Assembly (NCBI RefSeq): GCF_016097555.1
Contig: NC_054703.1
Location: 22,922,551-22,986,550 of the forward strand
Reading direction: 5' to 3'
DNA from: Gigantopelta aegis
Taxonomy: Eukaryota; Mollusca; Gastropoda; Neomphalida; Peltospiridae
Length of the DNA stretch: 64,000 bases
Shown: in pieces, positions 1-29,749 of the stretch
Numbering within the stretch: position 1 is the stretch's first letter
Layout of the letters: each line of letters opens with the position of its first letter
The notes under the pieces: model-generated
What the model was told of the DNA's origin: nothing
What the model saw: only the letters and a program-made list of their open reading frames with translations
Databases searched by the model: none
Made by a program: the position numbers and the translations under genes

Positions 1-784
1 TATATAAGCAACCTGAACTAAGATTTTAATAGCAATTTATTTTTATATTAAAAATAGCATGTGCCAATAGTGGGTTAATGTCTTTAGTTTCCATTAACAT
101 TGTTAATTTTTTATGTATGAAATTCTGAAAACTCAAATTTGTAAAGAAGTTGATTTTTATTGTCATTTTGACATATTTATAGGGTGCTAAGTTATATTTT
201 AGACAAATTTGTAGTTTTATGCAAAATTTAAAGTAAATTTTAAGAAAAACTTTACCAAAAACATAATTAAATTTGTTGTCACTATTGTGCCTTCTGTTCT
301 TATTTGTACATAACAATAAGGTTGTTAAACATATACTTAGATCTCCAGATAGTTTTTTTTTTAATAATCACTTAGTTAGCTCTCATGAAAAGCATTTTGA
401 GTTTATACTAGATTCAGAACCAATTTTTTCAGATCTGATTATCTGCCTTGGATTAAGTTGATAATTTATTTTATTGTTAAAGCTGTATTACCTAATGTTA
501 CTAGCTAAATAAAATGCTGGATTACAGATTGTAGGAATACATCTAATGTACATTTTGTATTCATCCGGATTAGAAAATAATGCAAGAAAATAGATGTTCG
601 GGTAATTTTGTCATTTAAAAATAGTTTTTTTCAGTAATTAATCAAAAATAAATGTGTTAAAGCTGCATGATTAATCCAGATATCACAACTATTAAAACCT
701 CCAACTACAGTAGGCTATAAATAAAATATAGTCAGGAATATTGGTGGCTGCCAATAGTTTTGATGGTTCATTATGAAAATCAGC
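1..784. other. AT-rich sequence upstream of the nucleotidyltransferase gene
   Basis: I see no supported gene here. Short open frames are AT-rich and show no family resemblance or splice context. The stretch would contain the promoter and 5' leader of the gene that follows, but no clear TATA box or initiator could be assigned. Confidence 0.4.
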
Positions 785-19831
<19,047 letters not shown>

Positions 19832-19875
19832 TAAATGTTTACTTTATGTTCACAAAGCTTTTCTATAAAGAGGAT

Positions 19876-19881
19876 AATAAA
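19876..19881 (+). promoter_or_regulatory. Candidate polyadenylation signal AATAAA
   Basis: A canonical AATAAA lies 45 bp after the stop codon of the nucleotidyltransferase gene, with T-rich sequence downstream. Confidence 0.55.
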
Positions 19882-20330
19882 TGAGTTATCAATTATTATC
19901 ATGTTTATGTCCTGTGTGAAATAATGTTCACTTGTCACAAGCTTTGACGACTGACAAATGAAAATTATTTCATGAGGATATAAATTCTATTAACTACCTC
20001 AGCTATTTAGTTTTTCTTAAAGGGACATACTCTAGTTTTTAAACATTAAGGCATATTTTTTACTATTATAGCCGTTTTTGATGACTGAGATCATACGTTA
20101 CTTAGATTTTATGGTTTAGATTATCATATATTATACCGTATATTCGAAGTGTTTCTGGTCATCCTGATGTTTGTAGTACGAAAAAAAGCATTTTTCATAT
20201 TTTTAAAAACGCACGTGTGTCTCAGAAGTAGCAGTTTATTGATTATAGTTCTAGTCTATTTGTTAAGGATATTTCCTGTTTTTAACGTCACAGACTCTCC
20301 TTTCACTCTGTTGTGCCCAAATTAGTGAGA

Positions 20331-21050
20331 TCTAAAACCATGGATACGTCCTGGAACAATCTCAAGATTTGTCATAATAATTAACTTATAATGATTACAG
20401 ATATTTTGTAGTTGTAAGCATATTTAGTTTTTTATATTTTTATATTTTTCTTTATGATAATTTATTCTCTTACATTGTTATTTTTTATGTTGCATCGTGT
20501 AACCTGTTGCGATCTAAAGCCCTGGATACATTCTGGAACAATCTCAAGGTTTGTCATTATAATTAATTTATAATGATTACACATATTTTGTAGTTGTAAG
20601 CATATTTAGTTTTTTATATTTTTATATTTTTCTTTATGATAATTTATTCTCTTACATTGTTATTTTTTATGTTGCATTGTGTAACCTGTTGCGATCTAAA
20701 GCCCTGGATACGTCCTGGAACAATCTCAAGGTTTGTCATTATAATTAATTTATAATGATTACAGATATTTTGTAGTTGTAAGCATATTTAGTTTTTTATA
20801 TTTTTATATTTTTCTTTATGATAATTTATTCTCTTACATTGTTATTTTTTATGTTGCATTGTGTAACCTGTTGCGATCTAAAGCCCTGGATACATTCTGG
20901 AACAATCTCAAGGTTTGTCATTATAATTAATTTATAATGATTACAGATATTTTGTAGTTGTAAGCATATTTAATGTTTCAGATTTTTATATTTTTCTTTA
21001 TGATAATTTATTCTCTTACATTGTTATTTTCGATGTTGCATCGTGAACTT
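20331..21050 (+). repeat. 182-bp tandem array (about four copies)
   Basis: gatctaaagccctggataca recurs at 20511, 20693 and 20875, with a diverged first copy near 20331. Units are nearly identical. The first unit grows out of a dispersed element whose 5' part (aaagggacatactctagttt) begins at about 20019, so the array amplified the 3' end of a repeat element. Confidence 0.88.
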
Positions 21051-21127
21051 GTTATACACTGTAACCTGTTTAAACCAGATCATGTCGGGGACCTGTTATT
21101 TATCTGATTTCAATAGGATCCGGTCTT

Positions 21128-21370
21128 TAGAAGGTTGCCTTTTAGAATTTAGAAAGTTCGGGACCATGAAATTTGACAGGTTATGACAGTATTCCGGTTT
21201 GTCAAGGTTTTCATTGTACATGTATTCATATTATTGTCTGTATTGAGTATTGTATAGAAGGTTGCCTTTTAGAATTTAGAAAGTTCGGGATCATGAAATT
21301 TGGCTGGTTATGACAGGATTCCAGTTTGTTCAGGGTCCGGTTTATACAGGTTTTCATTGTACATGTATTT
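21128..21370 (+). repeat. 126-bp direct duplication
   Basis: gaaggttgccttttagaatt tagaaagttcggga occurs at about 21129 and 21255, each followed by similar sequence ending in a TGTACATGTATT block. Confidence 0.75.
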
Positions 21371-21514
21371 ATATTATTATCTGTATTGATTTTGTCGCCA
21401 TTTTGTGACTTTACTTTGGCTTAGTCATGATTTTATATTGGGGGGGGGGGGGGGGGGGGCACTCTATTTGGGTGGGACCAACCACACTGTCTATGACCCT
21501 CATGCTTCCATTTT

Positions 21515-21800
21515 CCTCTCGCTCGCTTGATGCGAGGTCAGTTTGGGATCGATCCCTTTCAGTGGGCCCATTGGGCTATTTCTCGCTCCAGCCAGTTCAC
21601 CACAACTGGTACATTAAGGCCATGGGATGTGCTATCCTGTCTATGGGATGGTGCATATAAAAGATCCCTAGCCCAAAAAGTGCAAACAGCGGGTTTCCTA
21701 CCTCAATATCTGTGTGGTCCTTAACCATATGTCTGACGCCATATAACCGTAACTAAAATGTGTTGAGTGTGTCATTAAATAAAATATTTCCTTCCTTCCG
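21515..21800 (+). mobile_element. SINE, head II + tail B
   Basis: Head II (gcgaggtcagtttgggatcg atccc), central domain (partly deleted), and tail B (tgtgttgagtgtgtcattaa) with a CTTCC end. A G18 run lies 60 bp upstream. Confidence 0.8.
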
Positions 21801-21994
21801 CTTTCCTTGTGCCACACCAGTGATGACATTGGATACAAATATGTTCATTATGCAATGAAATTGCCTTTTACAGCAACAAAAAATCATTTGTTACATGTAT
21901 TAGTCATATTCATATTATTGTCATTGTTGGTGTTACATTACTTTTGTTATTAATTTGGAATTTAAAACAATGCAAATAACACTTGAAGGGGGGT

Positions 21995-22262
21995 GGGGGG
22001 TCAGACTTAGGTTAGTGGTAAAGCACTCGTCTGATGCACGGTCGGTCTGAAAGCGATCCCCGCCAGTGGGCCAATTGAACTAATTCTCATTCCAGCCATG
22101 ATATGAGCTTTTCTTTTCACATTACCTTTCCTCAAAATAATCTTTAACTTTTAACTCTAGCACTGTATGTCAGAATTACCAAATCTTTGACATCCAATAG
22201 CCGATGATTAATAAATCAATGTGCTCTAGTGATGTCATTTAACAAAAACAAATTTTAACTTT
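21995..22262 (+). mobile_element. SINE, head II + tail A (central deletion)
   Basis: Head II (gttagtggtaaagcactcgt) is joined to tail A (gacatccaatagccgatgat through tgctctagtgatgtcattta) with most of the central domain missing. Confidence 0.7.
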
Positions 22263-23400
22263 AATTTTTTATTTTACATTACAAATAAAACTTATGTTTA
22301 AACGCATACTGTCACAGATTTCAGGACCATATTTCTAAAAAAATTGGATAATAAATAAAAATTACATTAATTGTTGGAAACCAAATCTAGCTATTGCATC
22401 ACCTTAATTGAACCATGATGGAGTGAAATCTATGTCATCCCTCTCAGCAATTTAAGTTTTTGAATTATGGACCATTGCCATAGTTCAATTATTTTTACAA
22501 AATGTCATTAATAAATGGAGTATGGTGGTTATGAAGATGGTTGAATAATGTACATTTAGAGACAAATCAAATTATTTTTGTTCAGGTAATACTTTGTTAG
22601 ACCATAGGTCAGTGGTCTGTGACAATATGCCTTTAAAGGGGTAGTGTCAAAGTTGCGTGGTGACCATAAATATTTCATAAATTTTTTTGAGAAATATAAA
22701 GATTATACCTAGAATTACCCGCCCACAAAACATTACATTCAAATAATTGCATCTACTATTTATAAATTTTAACCCTAATTTAAACTAATATAAATTTTAT
22801 ATTAGTTTAAATTAGTTTTTAAAAAATGTGTCACAGTTTGAAGTTTAGTAGCATCTTCATTTTGACAAATAACTGGCTGCTATTTTAATGGGCATGGCTA
22901 TAACTTCTAAAAATTATATGAGTAACAAATTCTTAACTTTAAGCAGTCTGGCTGCATATTCCTTTTGTGTTAATGAAACTGAATCAGCATCGCTCAGTTG
23001 TGCTGGGTTTAGTTATAATGCTTTGTGAGAAAGGACCCTTTTCACATAGATTTGGTTTTAAATAACCGGTCCATTGCCAACAGCTCTTGGTAAAGCTATA
23101 TATTGATCTGCTCCCAGGATAAATGTGTTGAAAACTCTCTCCATTACCTGAAAGAGTGGTTGTAATTGAGAGTCACTGAATCACATGTTTGTTGTGTTAG
23201 CTTTTACACTGTAAGTGTGTCTGTCATCAAGTTTGATGCTTCTTGAGAGTGATGTTCATAAGATATTCCAACAGATATGTGAATAGCTGTTGACTAGTGG
23301 GCAACAGATTCAAATTTATACTCTGTGGGAACATGTTTGTTGTGTCAGCTTTTGCTCAGGATCTGCGTTGTCACCTTCGGTATCAGATCTGTCCTAGGTG
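22263..23400. other. Unassigned AT-rich intergenic stretch
   Basis: No family-like reading frame, RNA gene or clear repeat was seen on either strand. Confidence 0.4.
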
Positions 23401-23404
23401 AACT

Positions 23405-23938
23405 GTCTTCCTCCTCCTTGTACAGAGGCAACTCCCAGGATCCTTGTACAGATGGGCAACTCCCAGGATCCTTGTACAGGCCGATTCTCCCTTTGCCAAT
23501 TCTCCTTCTTGAACAGAGGCAACTCCTAGGATCTCTGTACAGCCGATTCTCCTCCTTGGACATGGGCAACTCACAGGATTCCTATTCTGTCGAATCTTCT
23601 CCTTTGACAGAGGCAACTCCCGGCATCCCTGTACAGCCAATTCTCCTTCTTGAACAGAGGCAACTCCCAAGATCCCTGTACAGCCAATTCTCCTTCTTGA
23701 ACAGAGGCAACTGCCAGGATCCCTGTACAGCCGATTCTCCTCCTTGGACATGGGCAACTCACAGGATTCCTATTCTGTCGAATCTTCTCCTTTGACAGAG
23801 GCAACTCCCGGCATCCCTGTACAGCCGATTCTCCTTCTTGAACAGAGGCAACTCCCAAGATCCCTGTACAGCCAATTCTCCTTCTTGAACAGAGGCAACT
23901 GCCAGGATCCCTGTACAGCCGATTCTCCTCCTTGGACA
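23405..23938 (+). repeat. ~47-bp minisatellite, array 1
   Basis: About eleven units built on gaacagaggcaactcccagg atccctgtacagccgattct cctcctt. A 180-bp higher-order block (23545-23730 and 23735-23930) is nearly duplicated. Several frames are open on both strands only because of repetition. The same unit forms array 2 at 36449-36790. Confidence 0.88.
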
Positions 23939-23999
23939 CAGTTTATTGTAAATTCTTTACATAAAGTTAAAACAAAGCACATTGGAATGGCGTGTCATG

Positions 24000-24990
24000 T
24001 CATGTCATGTCATAGGGTTTTACGTGCACATTCAGAACAAGCTGAAAGGTGGGGGGAGGGGAGAGGAGGGACCGCCTGCACTGGCAGGTGCAAGGGAGCA
24101 CCAGCAGCCCGATCAAACCGGTAGCAGGCGGATGGGGGTGGTGGTGGTGCTATGGAATTTGAATGGAGCAGTTAAATGCCAAAGAGAAAAGGGTGCGCAA
24201 TTTTGATTGAGGGAATTTGGTGCAGTTTTGAACGGTCGGTCGAAAGGTAAATGGCCGAGCTAATATAGGTTTTGATATTAGTGAATCGAGAGTAGCTCGT
24301 TAATTTTAGACCTTTACGATGCTGTGGTGTCTCCCTAGGTTGCCCACTGGAGTATATATGATGGCATCCCAAATTAGCATAATTTGGTTTAGTATAAACT
24401 ATGGAATCTGGCAATACACACAAATAAAAAATTTAAAGTTAGTCAACCATGTTTCAAAAACATGTTTTGTCGCATTGTTAACCCTTTGAAGCCTATCATC
24501 CTATAAACTATTATACTTCCATCCTGGCAATCCTGATCAGAAGTTGGATTTATATATGAGTTAGCATAAACAGCCAGAACTTGGTTCTTTATAGTCACAA
24601 TTATTTGAAATTTTGACAAAACATTGATAGATGAGGTATAGATATTTCCTCCCTATTATTATAAAAATACCAGGTAACACAGGCAAGTTGATTACAGGTA
24701 AGCAGGAGAAATGAACTATAATCAGTAAAACAAACAGTATCAACAATGTAACTAAATTTACACCTGTCCTAATTACAGGTAATGCCACAAATGTCAACTG
24801 AAATTGAAATGGAATGTATGCTCTGCTGCATGTCCAAACCACATCAACATGATTTCATAGCTACATGTAGGTTCATTTCCAGTATTCCACCAGGGCGTGA
24901 TATGCACGAAAACAGTTGTTGACACCTGTCCCAACACAGAAACACCAGACAGGTAGGACACCCAGGGGCGTAGGCTGGGGTGGGGGGGGG
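24000..24990. other. Intergenic stretch
   Basis: A short (CATGT)n run and a G-rich block (24050-24160) are present. I see no supported gene. Confidence 0.35.
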
Positions 24991-25025
24991 GGGGGGGGGA
25001 TTTAGATGCCCCCCCCCCCCCTCCC
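24978..25025. repeat. Facing G-run and C-run
   Basis: A G19 run is followed 10 bp later by a C15 run, which could form a very stable GC hairpin or a G-quadruplex. Homopolymer length is unlikely to be reliable. Confidence 0.8.
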
Positions 25026-25460
25026 CACTGAAGCAAATGGTCTACTTTCAGAATTAAAACATACAGGTTTATACATACATGTATAGTTTCTGATGGTGTA
25101 AAACAAAATAGAAAAAGGGTCCACTTGGTTCAAATCAACAGGCTTACTATCTTTATTTATGTTCACTGGAATGTTCTGGGGGCCCGGTGTTTTGTTTGGG
25201 TTGAAAACCGGTTCCACAAAACTATCAACTTGTTTATTCCATTCCAGAGGTGGTATCGCTGGTACAATTGCGCAGGCCCACATCTCACTCTGGTCGGTCG
25301 TTGTTTACTATTTACAGGTATTTTACTCGAAGTTGACTGGACAGGTGATTCATTTTCAGAACTGCTGCTAGAATCGTGACGTTCTGGTCCCAAGTTAAAT
25401 TTCTTTAATATCAGTTGTTCATCAATATAGTTTCCCCAGTCTTTCCACCAGTAGCAAACC
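25020..25460 (-). pseudogene. piggyBac-like transposase, N-terminal fragment
   Basis: Minus-strand pieces WKDWGNYIDEQLILKKFNLG, a Ser/Glu-rich stretch (HDSSSSSENESPVQSTSSK), then in a shifted frame PPLEWNKQVDSFVEPVFNPN and KTPGPQNIPVNINKDSKPVDL. A low-complexity acidic N-terminus followed by a W..........F....GP.......PV(D)L block is how piggyBac/PGBD proteins begin. The catalytic core is absent; downstream there is a G/C homopolymer region. The alternative is an unrelated low-complexity exon. It is frameshifted at about 25270-25290. Confidence 0.45.
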
Positions 25461-25464
25461 TACT

Positions 25465-26300
25465 CTTTGTTTACATTCTGCGTATCAGTGCTGTACTTGA
25501 GAAAGAAGCTGAGGTCATTAGCTGTTTTAGTTCATTCCACTGTCAAACTTTTCTTTGTTTTCATTCATGGAATAATGAATTCCCCCCCCCCCCCAGACAG
25601 AAAATAATTTTTGTCATTTCTGCAACATCATCTCTATTCTCTTTGACTCTAGGCACTGAACGAGGTATCTTGTTTAATAGAAGAATTCTACTTCCTATTC
25701 TCATCTCTTGAGAGCAATTTTATCATATGTGACAAAATCCTACTTTTGAGATACAAGCGTTTGAAAATTTAAAATGACCCTGCAAATCAGATAACTGAAT
25801 TATTTGATATTTTGTCAGTTGATTAATCTAACAGTTACCAATACTCAGTAATAAAGTCCATACAATTCATTGTCCCAATTTTAAATTATATGTGACCGTC
25901 TATGCAAAAACCCAGCCAAAGTATAAAGAATTAAAAACTATTATTTTTATGTTTTTCCCATTAGTATTATATTAGAAATGTACTGGCCAAAGGATTTTAT
26001 TCTGCCTTTAATAATAAAAGAAATACTACATTTTAAAGACCCCATATCTCCAAGGATCCGAAAGCGGCCATTTTGAGAATTTATGAGCTAAAGATAGATG
26101 AACTTGTAAAGCACATATTTCAAAATCCAGAATTGTTACAAGATATTGTAATATACCAAAAGAAAGCTTATTCTGTTTGCTATAAAAATAACTATAACAC
26201 AGGGTTGGCAAAATTATTTTATATTAACACTATATTATGTCTTAAAACATATATACAAAATAAAATGAATAGTTTTCGCAGTCATCGAGTGTCAGAATAT
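25465..26300. other. Intergenic, AT-rich
   Basis: No supported gene on either strand; a C12 homopolymer at about 25581. Confidence 0.35.
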
Positions 26301-27206
26301 TCATTTCCTAGCAGCAAGTCCCTTTGCTTTTTTGAGAGGACGACCAGGGCCACGCACTGCCTCAGATACATCATCCATGTCCGTTCTAGGTCTAGGGCAC
26401 ACTAGATCCTGAAATTGTTCTGCCACAAAAGGGCGAATTTCCTTAAACAGATCGTTTTTCCAATCAACAGACAGTCCAGATGGAAACATTTGGGGTGGTA
26501 GTTCACGCGGTACTTCGGATGGCTGAACTTTTAAAATGTTATGCTCCACCGTCTCACTATCAGCAAAGTCTTTGCACAAAATTCTCCCATCGGGGTAAAA
26601 CTCCACGTGGTGTATGTATTTTATGGCAGGCATTTTTCTAAATATGCCAGGAAAGAAGAAAGAGTCCCAAGAGTACATTGGAGTAAACACTCGACCACCT
26701 TCATCGCCGCACAGCTGTGGAACAATGACGCCTGCTGGGGATGACTGTTTGGCCACAGTTTCAACATCCTTTAAACAATCCACTTTCGATGACTTTAGTT
26801 TTTTCTTAAACAGTCCAAAACACCAATCTGGGCCGAGCTTGGTATGGCCGGCAAGAAGGAAGGACAAAGTAATCGTCTTGTGCTTTCCCATAATCACCCG
26901 CCAAGCTAGATAATGCATCATTGCATTATTTTTATTTTGGCCTGAACAGTTGTCGGCATGTAAGTGGCACACAGTTTCTTTCAATCCATAATTCTCGAAA
27001 AAGAAATTCAAAAGGCTGATGACACAGTTTGCCCCTTTACCTGTTGACGATGCCTCATCCAAAAGAAAGAGTACCATTTTGGCCAGTCCTTCTGTCATCA
27101 TCCCAAAAACACCAATTTTCCTAGGGGTTTTGAAAAAAATTGGTCCGGGCTGCATGGGGTTGTATGGATAGTGGATCTGTTGAGCAAAATCAAAGCTGTA
27201 GTGTGC
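26301..27206 (-). CDS. Core exon of DUF7869-like copy 1
   Basis: The acceptor is atttctctttcag (minus strand). Phase 0 is open for 301 codons to the stop at 26301. It holds all conserved blocks listed for the family and a C-terminal GRPLKKAKGLAARK basic tail. It is intact as an exon even though the upstream exon carries a stop. Confidence 0.75.
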   Translation of the reverse strand, partial: AHYSFDFAQQIHYPYNPMQPGPIFFKTPRKIGVFGMMTEGLAKMVLFLLDEASSTGKGANCVISLLNFFFENYGLKETVCHLHADNCSGQNKNNAMMHYLAWRVIMGKHKTITLSFLLAGHTKLGPDWCFGLFKKKLKSSKVDCLKDVETVAKQSSPAGVIVPQLCGDEGGRVFTPMYSWDSFFFPGIFRKMPAIKYIHHVEFYPDGRILCKDFADSETVEHNILKVQPSEVPRELPPQMFPSGLSVDWKNDLFKEIRPFVAEQFQDLVCPRPRTDMDDVSEAVRGPGRPLKKAKGLAARK

Positions 27207-27695
27207 CTGAAAGAGAAATACAAAATAAATAATTATGTACTAGTTCAGTAATTCAATTTATATTAAAAATACACACCTTAAAATACTATACCAGTGTTTT
27301 GAAACTGTAAAATCACAAGTATCTATAAACCAATTTTCCAATAATCATAAAAGAAAGGGGGGTGGTATGGAGAGGACAGGAAGAAAAATAATTACATTAA
27401 TGCACCAGTATTTTAAAATCACCATAATGATACCAAATGACTGAATAAAGTTTTATTTGGTTATAATTATTTCTTAACATAAAGTAGTTGCACTGGAGCA
27501 GATTGCAAAATGGTGACACATTTATTAATCACTGGTTGAAAAAAGAATGAGGCACATAATTCCACCTCACAAAAAACCCTACATTTATCACCAATCCAAA
27601 TTGATTTGGTGAAATTGAGGCCCTAACTGGTAACCTTGCTCATCAGGTGAACATTAAAAAATTATATTATCTTAAAATGATCTCACTATACATAC

Positions 27696-28352
27696 CTCGA
27701 ATGTGCGAGAACAATCAGCAACGACATTTCCAGGAGCTTCCAGGTCTGTGATGCCCTCCATTGTGAAGACATCTTTACAGCTTTTCACTTTACTTGTATA
27801 GAGTGATCGCTCCTGGGTGGCTCGGAAGAGATGTTCCTCAGCATATTTTACAGTAGCAGTCTTCAACTCTAATGGCAGATTTGCAGCTTTAATTAAAAGA
27901 TTGCTGTTTTTCTGGCATGTCCAGCACAAGTCTGACATGGGTTTCATTGGTAAAATGTTCGGAACATACTGCTTCCAAAACACATAGAACTATTTGATTC
28001 CTACCACCCGAACTCCGAAACTTGAGCATGATTCTTCGTACAGGCGATGTATTGTTGCTTTGCTAACAGATGATGGCAGTACTTTCAAATCATCACGTTT
28101 GTAACCTGGTATTCTACCCGGAAGCAAAATGGCATTCTGTTCAGCAAAATGTTTAACAAATGTCACAACCCTCTGAATGTCATCAATACAAAAAGCATTT
28201 TGGGGAGTTTTACATGCATTGCCATGTGTGCGTGCAGTGAGTCCATTTTCCAAATAATGCCGAGTGAGTGAACACAGACGGTCTTTGAAAACTGCATGTA
28301 TGAACATGAAAGTATCACGACAAATCTTTTTTGATTCTAACATGTAATCCAT
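27696..28352 (-). pseudogene. Upstream exon of DUF7869-like copy 1, with in-frame stop
   Basis: A single frame runs from MDYMLESKKICRDTFMFIHA through LPGRIPGYKRDDLKVLPSSV and, after a TAG at 27990, through MKPMSDLCWTCQKNSNLLIK to the donor GTATGT at 27695. The regions before and after the TAG are in the same frame and both belong to the family, so the stop is one substitution rather than a frameshift. Confidence 0.72.
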
Positions 28353-28671
28353 CCTTGATTTAGTGCGTAATGTTTGAACTTGCCGATAAAAATTAATAAT
28401 GACATTTTATAGTATGTCATTACAGAATAATTTGGCACTTTAAAAAACAACTCTAAAACAGTTGAAAAATACTGAAATTATTATTATTCAGATAACAATC
28501 TGACAAATTTTGAGGATAACATTGGGTTTTTTTGTTTTCAGCAATTACATCAGATTGTTATAAAATTGTTGACAGCCTTCAGGGAAGGAATGCCATTAGT
28601 TTCTTGAGGTCTGCTTTCTTTTCATTATCAATGTTAGATTTGTCAGAAACTTTGGTTTTCAAACTTTTATT

Positions 28672-28914
28672 TCAGCCTCTCCATTTGTAGTCCATCAAAA
28701 TCTGCTGATGTTCTAATTCTTCACAGAAATACACATTAACAGTTTCATCCTCTCCACCACGTTTTATGTACATGTATGTTATGTGGTGCATTTTAGAGAT
28801 TACTTTGAAACAATTTGTCTTCATGTATTCCTTGTTCAACTGATCAAAATCCAGAATGTCATGACTTATCAATTCTTTCACCTTGTATGGCATTCTTCTG
28901 TTAGCACTAACCAT
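28672..28914 (-). CDS. Hypothetical 80-residue frame upstream of DUF7869 copy 1
   Basis: Encodes MVSANRRMPYKVKELISHDI and further charged sequence. No recognised family. Position and strand make it a possible N-terminal exon of copy 1, but no phase-consistent donor could be assigned. It ends 70 bp from the left TIR of the pogo element. Confidence 0.3.
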   Translation of the reverse strand: MVSANRRMPYKVKELISHDILDFDQLNKEYMKTNCFKVISKMHHITYMYIKRGGEDETVNVYFCEELEHQQILMDYKWRG

Positions 28915-29749
28915 GCATGGCTGATAACCTGAAGGTAAATACTGTAAATCATGTAATTAATACTTCATGATATTATTGCATCTGTAGGGGAGAGGCAGGA
29001 GAACTGGGACACTAATTTGGGGGTGTCATGTCTGCAGTCAGTATTCTTACCCCCTTTGAGCCAGTCAATTATTTATTTCTGCAACAGGTGGCATTTTTAA
29101 TTGTTTTAATGTTTCTCTACGAGTATTTGGCATGGATTAAAATTAATTAGGATTTCTTGTTAATTAATAACTAATTAGGTATGAAGGTGAATTGGGACAC
29201 CTGTGGGAGATATGGGACAACCTGGAAGGTTATGTGGGACAGTGAAAGGAGAAGTGGGACAGTGGTGAATTTGGCATTTCCAAGCCACACTAGCTTACTT
29301 AAAGGCCCTCTGTTCACCCCTCCAGGATATGTGTTGTATTTACTCAGTGCCCTAGGCTTACACTTAATAGCATTGGCTCCAGTGTTACTTAGAGTAAATT
29401 ACACTCGAAGCTTCAGGATGCTCATGCAGTGTGTGTTTTAAGTGCTGTGAGTTTGAAGGCATCAGTGCCGATATAATATGTAGTTTATGGAGTAAAGATC
29501 AGGGGGCCTTTAAGAATGCAGGCAAGTCTATGAACTCAACAAATACATGTACTTAAAAAGCATTTATTGCTATTACTAAGTTTTACCTAATTAAAAGAAC
29601 AGTGAAATACAAAACATGAAAACAAAATTAAAACATACGGGATGAAAAACTTAAACTGCACTTAAGTGATGTGATGTCTAAATTATCAAAAAAACCATGT
29701 TGTTGTCTTTTGCATCCATTCAGTTTCAACAATGAACAAAGCACATGGT

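Larger units (their letters stand above)
26301..28390 (-). pseudogene. DUF7869-like protein, copy 1 (nearly complete, one nonsense codon)
   Basis: The 3' exon (26301-27206) encodes FAQQIHYPYNPMQPGPIFFK, then MMTEGLAKMVLFLLDEASST, HLHADNCSGQNKNNAMMHYL and FLLAGHTKLGPDWCFGLFKK, and ends in a basic tail. This pattern (D-E at LLDEA, D-N at HADNCSGQNKNN, GHTK..PDWCFG) is that of a widespread invertebrate family I recognise as DUF7869-like. The spaced acidic residues suggest an RNase H-like, possibly transposase, fold; that is inference. The upstream exon (27696 to about 28380) is joined by a perfect GT-AG intron in phase 0. It holds KICRDTFMFIHAVF and LCWTCQKNSN. An in-frame TAG at 27990-27992 interrupts it. 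No TIRs were found. Two diverged relatives lie at 40370-41335 and 43899-44905. Confidence 0.75.

Noticed and set aside
23325-24124. Overlapping frames on both strands in the 47-bp minisatellite
   Set aside because: Open only because the repeated unit happens to lack stops; no domain, no splice logic, and the same occurs in array 2.
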